Shown one piece after another: positions 9,553 to 16,216 of a stretch of DNA of 64,000 bases (positions are counted from its first letter, which is position 1; every line of letters begins with the position of its first letter). Both the position numbers and the translations under genes were made by a program. The DNA is from Actinomadura madurae (GTDB taxonomy: Bacteria; Actinomycetota; Actinomycetes; Streptosporangiales; Streptosporangiaceae), in contig NZ_FOVH01000023.1 of assembly GCF_900115095.1 (NCBI RefSeq), positions 1 through 64,000 of the forward strand, in the 5' to 3' direction. The notes under the pieces were generated by a model. That model was not told where the DNA came from. It saw only the letters and a program-made list of their open reading frames with translations, and did no database searches.

Positions 9553-10577
9553 GGGGACACTCCGATCGTGGTCAGCCCGAGTTCTTCCGGGAGGCCGAGG
9601 GCGAGGTTGGCGCTCTGCACCGCGCCGCCCGCGGTGCCCTTGGTGAGGTTGTCGACGGCGGCGACCACGACGAGGCGGCCGGCCGCCTCGTCCAGGGCGG
9701 CCTGGACGAGGACGGTGTTCGCGCCGAGCGTCATGGACGTCGCGGGCCACCGCCCCTCCGGCAGGAGCCCGAGGAACGGCTCGTCCGCGTACGCCTCCTC
9801 GTACGCGGCGCGCAGCGCCGCGGCGGTGACGCCGGGCCGGGCCCTGGCGGTGCAGGTGGCGAGGATGCCGCGGCTCATCGGGGCGAGCGTCGGGGTGAAG
9901 GAGACCGTGACCGGCTCCCCCGCGACCGCGCCGAGGTTCTGGATCATCTCGGGCGTATGCCTATGCGTCCCGCCGGCGGCGTAGGCGGACACCGAGCCCA
10001 TCACCTCGCTGCCCAGCAGGTGCGGTTTGAGGGCCCGTCCGGCGCCCGAGGTGCCGGACGCGGCGACCACGACGACGTCGGGTTCGGCGAGGCCGGCGGC
10101 GAACGCAGGGAAGAGCGCGAGCGACACCGCGGTCGGGTAGCAGCCAGGGACGGCGACGCGCCTGGTGGCGCGCAGCGCGTCCCGGTGGCCGGGCAGTTCG
10201 GGGAGGCCGTAGGGCCAGGTGCCGGCGTGGGGCGTCCCGTAGAACCGCTCCCAGGCGGCGGCGTCGGAGAGCCGGTGGTCGGCACCGCAGTCGACGACCA
10301 GCACGTCCGCGCCGAGCCGTTCGGCGATCGGACCGGACTGCCCGTGCGGCAGCGCCAGGAACACCACGTCGTGGCCGGAGAGCGCCTCCGGGGTGGTCTC
10401 CTCCAGGACGCGTCCGGCGAGGGATCGCAGGTGCGGCTGGTGCGCGCCCAGTTCGGTGCCCGCGTTGGAGCCCGCCGTCAGCGCGCCGATCTCGAACTCT
10501 GGATGTCCCGCCAGGATGCGCAGCAGCTCGCCGCCCGCGTAACCGCTGGCGCCGGCGACCGCCGTCCGGATTCCCAT
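9549..10577 (-). CDS. argC: N-acetyl-gamma-glutamyl-phosphate reductase
   Basis: NADPH-dependent reduction of acetylglutamyl phosphate. It has an N-terminal Rossmann motif AGASGYAGGELLR and the active-site Cys in PGCYPTA (around residue 148). I chose the ATG at 10577 (342 aa) because GGGCGGGG precedes it; an earlier ATG at 10601 would fall within the promoter and operator palindrome and is unlikely. First gene of the argCJBDFR operon. Confidence 0.96.
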   Translation of the reverse strand: MGIRTAVAGASGYAGGELLRILAGHPEFEIGALTAGSNAGTELGAHQPHLRSLAGRVLEETTPEALSGHDVVFLALPHGQSGPIAERLGADVLVVDCGADHRLSDAAAWERFYGTPHAGTWPYGLPELPGHRDALRATRRVAVPGCYPTAVSLALFPAFAAGLAEPDVVVVAASGTSGAGRALKPHLLGSEVMGSVSAYAAGGTHRHTPEMIQNLGAVAGEPVTVSFTPTLAPMSRGILATCTARARPGVTAAALRAAYEEAYADEPFLGLLPEGRWPATSMTLGANTVLVQAALDEAAGRLVVVAAVDNLTKGTAGGAVQSANLALGLPEELGLTTIGVSP

Positions 10578-10589
10578 GTCCCCGCCCTT

Positions 10590-10635
10590 CATGCGTATCA
10601 AGCAAGAGTATGCATGAGGCTGGATGTCTATTCAA
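10590..10635 (-). promoter_or_regulatory. argC promoter overlapped by ARG-box-like palindrome
   Basis: On the minus strand -35 TTGAAT (10630-10635) and -10 CATACT (10607-10612) are 17 nt apart. An imperfect inverted repeat, CATGCGTATC at 10590-10599 and GAGTATGCATG at 10606-10616, covers the -10 and the start site. ArgR operators are ~18-bp AT-rich palindromes with TGCAT/ATGCA cores, so this is the likely ArgR operator. The AT-richness stands out against the surrounding sequence. Confidence 0.7.
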
Positions 10636-10693
10636 CGACGGGGTCGCCTTTCCCGCCCGCTGAGACGAGCGCCACAGGGCCGATGCGAGGTAG

Positions 10694-10736
10694 TTAGAGG
10701 TCTAAAGATTTGCCCTCTAATCATCAGCCCTCTAAC
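10694..10736 (+). promoter_or_regulatory. MarR operator repeats and promoter of the exporter operon
   Basis: Three copies of one 7-mer lie just before the regulator gene: TTAGAGG at 10694-10700 and its complement CCTCTAA at 10714-10720 and 10729-10735. They form a 27-bp interrupted palindrome plus an extra half-site. A -10-like TCTAAC (10731-10736), with TTTGCC 16 nt upstream, overlaps the last site. The ATG follows ~10 nt later, so the mRNA may be nearly leaderless. This suggests autorepression (inference). Confidence 0.6.
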
Positions 10737-10746
10737 ATCATCGGTC

Positions 10747-11244
10747 ATGGAGAAATCCAGCATCGAGGACCTGAAGCTCTTCGGGCCCGTGGAGGAGTGG
10801 CCGATCGGACGGCTGTTCGGGGCCGCGGCCCGGATGTCCGGCCCCATCGTGTGGCGGATCATCGAGAGGCACGGCATCAGCCCCGCGGGGTTCTTCCTGC
10901 TGCGGCTGCTCGTCGTCGAGGACGGGCTGCGTCCCGGCGAGGTCGCCAAGCGCCTGCTCGTCACCCCGGCCACGGTCACCTCGGTGGTCGACACCCTGGA
11001 ACGCAACGGGCACGTGCGCCGCGAACGCTCCTACCGCGACCGGCGCGGCGTGATGCTGCGCATCACCGACTCCGGCCGGCGGCTGCTGGCGGAGAAGTCC
11101 GCGCCCATCGGCCGGGATCTCGCCCGCCTCTACGACGTCGTCGACGAGGAGGACGAGGCGGCCGTCCGCAGGTTCCTGCTCAAGCTGATCGACAAGTTCG
11201 AGAACTACTCCCCCGACGAGAAAGAGAAGGAAGAGGGCGCGTGA
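10747..11244 (+). CDS. MarR-family transcriptional regulator
   Basis: A 165-aa winged-helix regulator. The core HTH is RPGEVAKRLLVTPATVTSVV and the wing contains RDRRG, both MarR hallmarks; helical N- and C-terminal parts form the dimer interface. The GTG of the ABC ATPase overlaps its stop codon, so regulator and exporter are one operon. MarR proteins usually release DNA on binding a small aromatic ligand; here the exported drug is the likely inducer (inference). It is divergent from argC. Confidence 0.93.
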   Translation: MEKSSIEDLKLFGPVEEWPIGRLFGAAARMSGPIVWRIIERHGISPAGFFLLRLLVVEDGLRPGEVAKRLLVTPATVTSVVDTLERNGHVRRERSYRDRRGVMLRITDSGRRLLAEKSAPIGRDLARLYDVVDEEDEAAVRRFLLKLIDKFENYSPDEKEKEEGA

Positions 11245-12209
11245 CAGAACCCCCGGAGGCCGCCGTCCGCACGGTCGGCCTCAAGAAGACCTACCCCGCG
11301 TCCGGTCCGCGCCCGGCGGTGCCCGCCGTGCAGGGCATCGACCTGGACGTCCCGCGCGGCGAGTTCTTCGGGCTGCTCGGCCCGAACGGCGCGGGCAAGT
11401 CGACCACCATCGGCATGCTCACCACGCTGGTCGTCCCGACCGGCGGCAGCGCGCACGTGACCGGCCTGGACGTGGTCAAGGACGCCGTCGAGATCAAGCG
11501 GCGCATCGGCGTGGTGTCGCAGAACAACACCCTCGACAGCGACCTGACCGTCGCCGAGAACCTGGAGTTCCGGGGCCGGTACTTCGGGCTGGGCGCGCGC
11601 GACGCCCGCGCGCGGGCCGCCGAGCTGCTGGAGCTGTTCGGGCTCACCGAGCAGCGCGGCGGCAACCCCTTCGAGATCTCCGGCGGGCAGGCCAAGCGCG
11701 TCATGATCTGCCGGGCCCTCATGCACGGGCCGGAGGTGCTGTTCCTGGACGAACCGACCGCCGGCCTCGACCCGCAGACCCGCACGAACCTGTGGGAGGT
11801 GCTGCGGGGCCTGCAGGCGGCCGGGCAGACCATCGTCCTCACCACCCACTACATGGAGGAGGCCGAGGCGCTCTGCGACCGGGTCGCGGTCGTCGACCAC
11901 GGCAAGATCCTCGCCAGCGGCACCGTGGACCAGCTCAAGTCCAGCGCGGGCGCCGACACCGTCATCACCGTGACCTACGACTCCGCCGCCCCGGAGGAGA
12001 TCAGGAAGCTCGGCGACCGAGAGGGCATCGGCCGGGTCGAGGTCACCGGCGGCCAGGTGCGCGTGTTCGCCGCCGAACCCGACGGCATCCTCGGCGAGCT
12101 CGTCACCATCGGGTCGGCCGCCGGCGTCGGCGTCACCGACGCCACGCAGCTGCGGCCCAGCCTGGAGACCGTCTTCCTCACCCTCACCGGAAGGGACTAC
12201 CGAGAATGA
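11241..12209 (+). CDS. ABC exporter ATPase, DrrA-like
   Basis: ATP-binding subunit of a drug-type exporter, 322 aa. Walker A GPNGAGKST (~48-56), signature ISGGQAKR (~145), Walker B VLFLDEPT (~165) and the switch His in TTHYMEEAE are intact. The C-terminal ~80 residues form the regulatory extension typical of DrrA/DUF4162-type ATPases. GTG start overlaps the MarR stop (GTGA); its stop overlaps the permease start (ATGA). Confidence 0.95.
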   Translation: MTEPPEAAVRTVGLKKTYPASGPRPAVPAVQGIDLDVPRGEFFGLLGPNGAGKSTTIGMLTTLVVPTGGSAHVTGLDVVKDAVEIKRRIGVVSQNNTLDSDLTVAENLEFRGRYFGLGARDARARAAELLELFGLTEQRGGNPFEISGGQAKRVMICRALMHGPEVLFLDEPTAGLDPQTRTNLWEVLRGLQAAGQTIVLTTHYMEEAEALCDRVAVVDHGKILASGTVDQLKSSAGADTVITVTYDSAAPEEIRKLGDREGIGRVEVTGGQVRVFAAEPDGILGELVTIGSAAGVGVTDATQLRPSLETVFLTLTGRDYRE

Positions 12210-13057
12210 CCGCGACCGCCGCGCCCGCCGTCCTGGCCCCGCCGCCGCCGGCGCGGGCGACCCTGCCCCGCACCTTCGCCGCGATGATGGCGCGCGAGGC
12301 GCGGGTCATGCGCAAGAACTTCCTGTCGACGTTCGTCCGGGTGCTGGTGCAGCCGGTGATGTTCGTGTTCGTGTTCGCCTACGTGCTGCCCAAGCTCGGC
12401 GGCGGCGCCATGGCGGGCGGGCCGGGCGGGCCGACGTTCTCCACCATCCTGCTGCCCGGCCTCGTCGGCTCCTCGATCATCATGCAGGCGATGATGGCGG
12501 TGATCTTCCCGCTGATGATGGAGCTGAACTGGCAGAAGTCCATCACCGACCGGGCGCTCGCCCCGGTGCCCATCCCGCTGCTGGCCACCCAGAAGATCAT
12601 CGCGGCGGCCGTGCAGGGGCTGATCGGCGGGCTGCTGGTGTTCCCCGCCGTGCTGTTCATCCACGCCGAGGGGCAGTCGCCCGAGGTGCACGTGAGCAAC
12701 TGGCCGGTGCTGATCCTGGTGATGGTGGCCGGGTCGCTGCTGTCGGCGTCGGGCGGCCTGCTGCTCGGGACGCTGATGAACCCGCAGAAGGTCCAGGTGC
12801 TGTTCGCGATGGTGCTGCTGCCGATGACGATGCTCGGCTGCGTGTACTACCCGTGGTCGGCGCTGGAGAACATCCGCTGGCTGCAGATCGCCAGCCTGTT
12901 CAACCCGCTGGTGTACGTCAGCGAGGGGCTGCGCAGCGCGCTCACACCGGACATCCCGCACATGCCGGTCTGGGCGTTCCTCGTGGCCATCGTCGGCGGG
13001 ACGGTCCTGCTGACGTGGGCCGCGACCCGCACGTTCACCAAGCGCGTGCTGACCTGA
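12206..13057 (+). CDS. ABC-2 type permease, DrrB-like
   Basis: Membrane partner of the preceding ATPase, 283 aa with about six hydrophobic segments and a long cytoplasmic N-terminal part. The ABC-2 motif region MTMLGCVYYPWSAL and the following FNPLVYVSEGLR are typical of the Drr/NodJ permease family. ATG at 12206 overlaps the ATPase stop. Together with MarR this is a complete inducible efflux operon; the substrate cannot be read from sequence. Confidence 0.95.
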   Translation: MTATAAPAVLAPPPPARATLPRTFAAMMAREARVMRKNFLSTFVRVLVQPVMFVFVFAYVLPKLGGGAMAGGPGGPTFSTILLPGLVGSSIIMQAMMAVIFPLMMELNWQKSITDRALAPVPIPLLATQKIIAAAVQGLIGGLLVFPAVLFIHAEGQSPEVHVSNWPVLILVMVAGSLLSASGGLLLGTLMNPQKVQVLFAMVLLPMTMLGCVYYPWSALENIRWLQIASLFNPLVYVSEGLRSALTPDIPHMPVWAFLVAIVGGTVLLTWAATRTFTKRVLT

Positions 13058-13072
13058 CGCCGGGCGCGGAGC

Positions 13073-13105
13073 GGGGCCCGGGGGTTTTGCCGCCCCCCGG
13101 GCCCC
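13073..13105. terminator. Bidirectional terminator-like hairpin
   Basis: A perfect 12-bp stem, GGGGCCCGGGGG (13073-13084) with its complement (13094-13105), around a 9-nt loop. It lies 15 nt after the permease stop on the plus strand and, on the minus strand, just past the tRNA-like RNA at 13143. There is no T-run, as is common in actinomycetes. It probably ends transcription from both sides. Confidence 0.7.
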
Positions 13106-13142
13106 TGTGGTTACCGCCCATTTGGCACGCCGGCACATGGAT

Positions 13143-13248
13143 GGACGCGGATCAGCCTGAAGCCCTCGCGCGTTGCCGTTACGCCATCGCCCCACGAGCG
13201 GAGCGAGCCGGACTCGAACCGGCATCTCAAGGGTGATCGTCCACGTCC
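13143..13248 (-). ncRNA. Circularly permuted tRNA-like RNA, copy 2 (Y-RNA-like)
   Basis: Read on the minus strand, tRNA parts occur in permuted order. First comes anticodon-stem 3' strand CCCTT (13229-13233), a 5-nt variable loop, and T-arm GCCGG-TTCGAGT-CCGGC (13207-13223). Then acceptor 3' strand TCGCTCC (13200-13206), a 6-nt linker, and acceptor 5' strand GGGGCGA (13187-13193). Last come TG, D-arm GCGT-AACGGCA-ACGC (13170-13184), and anticodon-stem 5' strand GAGGG (13163-13167) with CTTCAGG. The acceptor pairs over 7 bp (one G-U) and the D-loop keeps A14, G18, G19 and A21. Outside the anticodon stem the ends pair again over 9 bp (13240-13248 with 13143-13151). This matches the tRNA-mimic domain known in bacterial Y RNAs. 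Confidence 0.7.
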
Positions 13249-13273
13249 GCGCGATCCGGCGATCGGCGGTGAA

Positions 13274-13413
13274 TGCTGAGTCTGGAGCGAGAGTCTGAGT
13301 TTGAGCGGGCGGACTGCCTCTACCGGTTGGGCTACCCCGGCCTGGATGCCGGGGGCGGGATTCGAACCCGCACTGTCGCCGGCCCTGATCAGCTTCGGCT
13401 TCAGCTTCAGCTT
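13274..13413 (-). ncRNA. Circularly permuted tRNA-like RNA, copy 1 (Y-RNA-like)
   Basis: Same permuted order as copy 2. T-arm GCGGG-TTCGAAT-CCCGC is at 13355-13371, acceptor 3' strand CCCCGGC at 13348-13354, a 6-nt linker at 13342-13347, and acceptor 5' strand GCCGGGG at 13335-13341. TA and a D-arm with GCC/GGC stem and GG-containing loop (13316-13332) follow. The acceptor helix is 7 perfect bp. In place of the anticodon stem, 13303-13311 pairs with 13377-13385 as 4 bp, a C-C mismatch and 4 bp. Beyond it CGAAGCTGA pairs with TCAG-A-CT-C-TCG, leaving a single bulged A and a bulged C. The end stem with a bulged C recalls Ro60-binding stems of Y RNAs. The ends of the RNA are estimates. Confidence 0.65.
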
Positions 13414-13449
13414 GCGCTCCTCGCGCACCCTCCGCTCTATGGCGGAGGG
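13413..13449 (-). other. Two hairpins leading the tRNA-like RNAs
   Basis: On the minus strand an 8-bp perfect hairpin (CCCTCCGC, loop of 6, 13428-13449) and a 5-bp hairpin (TGCGC, loop of 5, 13413-13427) directly precede an AGCTGA-type repeated stretch (13386-13412) that forms the 5' strand of copy 1's end stem. They may be the 5' part of that RNA or a processing signal between it and the upstream gene. No convincing separate promoter is visible in 13450-13516. Confidence 0.45.
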
Positions 13450-13516
13450 ATCCTGGTGACCTGTCCCCTGTCGACTTGTTCCTATTGAGTTGTCCCGTAT
13501 CCACCGCGCCGGCGGA

Positions 13517-14251
13517 TCAGGCGAAGAGGTATCCGAAGACCGCCTCGCCGACACGCTGGTCCGTCACCTCGATGCCGTTGGCCTCCTCGCGCGCGAACTT
13601 GACCGCGTCCTGCAGCCGCTCGACGCGGCCGAGCAGCTCGTTGACGCGCCGCGCCGGGAGGGCGCCGGAGAACTTCACCGTCGTCCAGTGCCCGACGGCG
13701 ACGTCCTCGTAGTACACCTCGACCTGGGCCGGATGCTTCTCCGTCGCCTCCGCCTTGACGTGGTTGCGCGGGACCTTCCTGGTCTTCACGGTGCGGACGG
13801 CCTCCGTCCGCCACACGTCGGTGGAGGGGTCGAACGTCCACGTCTCCGCGGCGTCCAGCACCGGCAGCTTCTTGACGAAGGTGTGCAGGTCCTTCAGCTG
13901 CTTCTCCAGGAACAGCAGGTAGGAGACGGGCACGTCGCGCAGGAGGGTCGTGCCGTCCACCGTCACGTCGGCGCGGGCGGTGCAGTTCGCCCAGTCCTTC
14001 GTGGCGGTCACGTCGAACAGCCGCGTCAGCGAGGCCGTGACCTCGCGCAGGACGTCGTCCACCTTGGTCTGCACCCGGGTGGACTCCGGCGGCAGCTGCT
14101 CGCCGTCCTCGTCCTTCGGCTGGTAGGCCCGCGAGATGCCGGACAGCAGCGGAGCCTTCTGGACGGCGTGGTGCGCGGCGGTCAGGTCCTGGAAGGACTT
14201 GCTCTTGACGCCCTTCTCCACCGCGATGATCTGGTTCAGCTTGGTCGGCAC
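13517..14251 (-). CDS. Uncharacterised actinobacterial protein (DUF7873-like)
   Basis: A 244-aa soluble protein with no signal peptide or membrane segment. I believe it belongs to an actinobacterial family of unknown function (DUF7873), from memory and not verified. The N-terminus (NQIIAVEKGVKSK) and an FLEKQLKDLHTFVKKLPVLD helix are notable, and it is rich in charged residues. No nuclease or ligase motif is evident. GTG start with GGGGAG 9 nt upstream. The two permuted tRNA-like RNAs begin ~70 nt after its stop on the same strand with only hairpins between, so it may be co-transcribed with them. Confidence 0.85.
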   Translation of the reverse strand: MPTKLNQIIAVEKGVKSKSFQDLTAAHHAVQKAPLLSGISRAYQPKDEDGEQLPPESTRVQTKVDDVLREVTASLTRLFDVTATKDWANCTARADVTVDGTTLLRDVPVSYLLFLEKQLKDLHTFVKKLPVLDAAETWTFDPSTDVWRTEAVRTVKTRKVPRNHVKAEATEKHPAQVEVYYEDVAVGHWTTVKFSGALPARRVNELLGRVERLQDAVKFAREEANGIEVTDQRVGEAVFGYLFA

Positions 14252-14338
14252 CCCGTCACTCCCCTCGTGTCGACCATGACCGTAACAGCGGCGGATACGG
14301 AGATCACCGCATTTTTCCGCACTCGGACGCTCTGCGGC

Positions 14339-15958
14339 TCACTCCATCGGCTCGATCTCGGTCAGGCCGGTCGCGCGGTCCATCCGGAGCCAGCGGGTGA
14401 GGCCGAGCGTGCGCAGGAACGGCACATCGTGGCTGACCACGATCAGCGCGCCCTCGTAGGCGGCGAGGGCCTGGCCGAGCTGCGCGGCGCTGGCCATGTC
14501 GAGGTTGTTCGTCGGCTCGTCCAGCAGGAGGAGCCGCGGGGCGGGCTCGGCGAGCAGCAGCGACGCCAGCACGGCGCGGAAACGCTCGCCGCCCGACAGC
14601 GTCCCGGCGAGCTGGTCGGCCCGCGCGCCGCGGAACAGGAACCGCGCGAGCCCCGCCCTGACCTCGGGCGGCGACGCCGAGGGCGCCTGCGCGCGGACGT
14701 TGCCGGCGACGCTGAGCCCCTCGTCCAGGACGTCGAGCCGCTGCGGCAGGTACCGGACGCCGTCCACGCCGATCTTGACGGCCACCCCCTCCGGGACGCG
14801 GTCGCCGGTGAGCGCCCGCAGGAACGTGGTCTTGCCGGACCCGTTCGGGCCGACCAGCGCGATCCGCTCCGGACCCCGGACGATCAGCTCGGTCAGCGTG
14901 CCGAGCTCCGGCTCGGGCGCGGCGAGCCCGGTCACGGTCATGACCGTCCGCCCGGCCGGGACGCGGGTGGCGGGCAGCTCGACGCGGATCTCGGCGTCCT
15001 CGCGGACCGCCCCTTCCGCCTCGGTGAGCCTCGTCCGGGCGTCGGCGAGCCGCTCCTCGTGCATGATGCGGTGCTTGCCGGCCGACTCCTGCGCGGCCCG
15101 CTTGCGCGCCCCCATGACGATCTTCGGCTCGCGCTTGCTCTCCTGCATCTTCTTGCCGTACCGCCGGCGGCGGGCCAGCTTGACGTGCGCCTCCTCCAGC
15201 TCGCGCTTCTGGCGGCGCAGGTCGGTCTCGGCCGCCCTGACCGTGCGTTCCGCGGCCTCCTTCTCGACGGCGAGCAGGTCCTCATAGGCGGACAGGTTGC
15301 CGCCGAACGTCCGGATCTCACCGTCCCGCAGGTCGGCGATCTCGTCGACGCGGTCGAGCAGCTCGCGGTCGTGGCTGACGACCACGAGCACGCCCGTCCA
15401 GGACGCGACCGCGTCGTAGAGGCGATGCCGCGCGTCCAGATCGAGGTTGTTGGTCGGCTCGTCGAGCAGGAGGACGTCGGGACGGGCGAGGAACCGGGCC
15501 GCGAGCCCGACCATCACCGCCTCGCCGCCCGACAGCGTCGGGACGGTCCGGTCCAGGTCGAGGTGGACGAGGCCGAGCCGGTCGAGCTCGGCGCGGGCGC
15601 GCTCCTCGACGTCCCAGTCGTCCCCCACGGCGGCGAAGTTCTCCTCGGTGGCCTCACCGCGTTCGATGGCGTGCAGCGCGGCGCGCGTCGCGGTGATGCC
15701 GAGCAGGTCCGAGACCGTGGCCGTGCCGTCGAGGACGAGGTTCTGCGGCAGGTAGCCGATCTCCCCCTCCACGGCGACACCGCCCGACCCGGGACGCAGC
15801 TCCCCGGCGATGATCTTCAGCAGGGTGGACTTGCCGGACCCGTTCACGCCGATCAGTCCCGTCCGGCCGGCGCCGAAGGCGGCGTCCAGGCCGTCCAGGA
15901 CGACGGTGCCGTCCTCCCAGGCGAACGACAGGTCCGAGCACACGATCGCGAAAGACAT
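14339..15958 (-). CDS. ABC-F family ATP-binding protein
   Basis: A soluble protein of two ABC domains without membrane segments, 539 aa. Both Walker A motifs (GVNGSGKST and GPNGSGKTT), both SGGE signatures and Walker B LLLDEPTNNLD are intact, and an Arg/Lys-rich helical linker (about residues 230-310) matches the ABC-F interdomain arm that enters the ribosomal exit site. ABC-F proteins are ribosome-acting, either housekeeping or protecting against antibiotics. I chose ATG 15958 because GGAGG lies 8 nt upstream. The structured leader before it suggests an antibiotic-induced resistance type (inference). Confidence 0.93.
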   Translation of the reverse strand: MSFAIVCSDLSFAWEDGTVVLDGLDAAFGAGRTGLIGVNGSGKSTLLKIIAGELRPGSGGVAVEGEIGYLPQNLVLDGTATVSDLLGITATRAALHAIERGEATEENFAAVGDDWDVEERARAELDRLGLVHLDLDRTVPTLSGGEAVMVGLAARFLARPDVLLLDEPTNNLDLDARHRLYDAVASWTGVLVVVSHDRELLDRVDEIADLRDGEIRTFGGNLSAYEDLLAVEKEAAERTVRAAETDLRRQKRELEEAHVKLARRRRYGKKMQESKREPKIVMGARKRAAQESAGKHRIMHEERLADARTRLTEAEGAVREDAEIRVELPATRVPAGRTVMTVTGLAAPEPELGTLTELIVRGPERIALVGPNGSGKTTFLRALTGDRVPEGVAVKIGVDGVRYLPQRLDVLDEGLSVAGNVRAQAPSASPPEVRAGLARFLFRGARADQLAGTLSGGERFRAVLASLLLAEPAPRLLLLDEPTNNLDMASAAQLGQALAAYEGALIVVSHDVPFLRTLGLTRWLRMDRATGLTEIEPME

Positions 15959-16037
15959 AGGGGTGGCCTCCATGGTGGAAGAGAAGGTGCGGGACGCATG
16001 GAGACACCGCGGATCGCGCGACGCGCCGGCGGGGCAT

Positions 16038-16146
16038 GAGAAAGCCCGGCGGGTTCGGAGTCCGTACTGAGGTCACGTGCGCGGGGCCGTCAGCGGCCAC
16101 TGCGCGGTGTCGGACCTCAGATCCTCAACGGACTCCCCAGCCGGGC
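16038..16146 (-). promoter_or_regulatory. Attenuator-like leader of the ABC-F gene
   Basis: On the minus strand a large stem is built from three nested pairings: GCCCGGC (16140-16146) with GCCGGGC (16044-16050), GGAGTCCGT-type 9-mers (16128-16136 with 16057-16065), and CTGAGGTC-type 8-mers (16113-16120 with 16067-16074). The base of the stem is followed at once by TTTCTC. An inner GGCCGCTGACGGCC hairpin sits in the loop. This arrangement of a long stem ending in a T-stretch ~90 nt before the start codon fits ribosome-mediated or drug-responsive attenuation, common before ABC-F resistance genes. Confidence 0.6.
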
Positions 16147-16164
16147 GGCAATGTGACGCGTCGA

Positions 16165-16193
16165 AGACTACCCCACGATTTATCGCAACACAA
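16165..16193 (-). promoter_or_regulatory. Promoter of the ABC-F gene
   Basis: On the minus strand -35 TTGTGT (16188-16193) and -10 TAGTCT (16165-16170) are 17 nt apart in a local AT-rich stretch. Transcription would begin near 16158, just before the attenuator-like stem, giving a leader of ~200 nt. The plus-strand LAL regulator starts divergently ~25 nt away. Confidence 0.55.
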
Positions 16194-16216
16194 GTAGCGT
16201 TAAGAATCGCCATGCT

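Noticed and set aside
13187..13371. Two ordinary tandem tRNA genes
   Set aside because: Read in normal order, the 5' acceptor of the upper module (GCCGGGG) cannot pair with the 3' acceptor of the lower one (TCGCTCC), and the interval is ~140 nt. Pairing works only when each T-arm/acceptor is joined to the 5' strand that follows it.
12197..13504. Minus-strand open frame across the permease and the tRNA-like RNAs
   Set aside because: Antisense to the ABC permease and without a domain; the region from 13143 upward is better explained by structured RNA.
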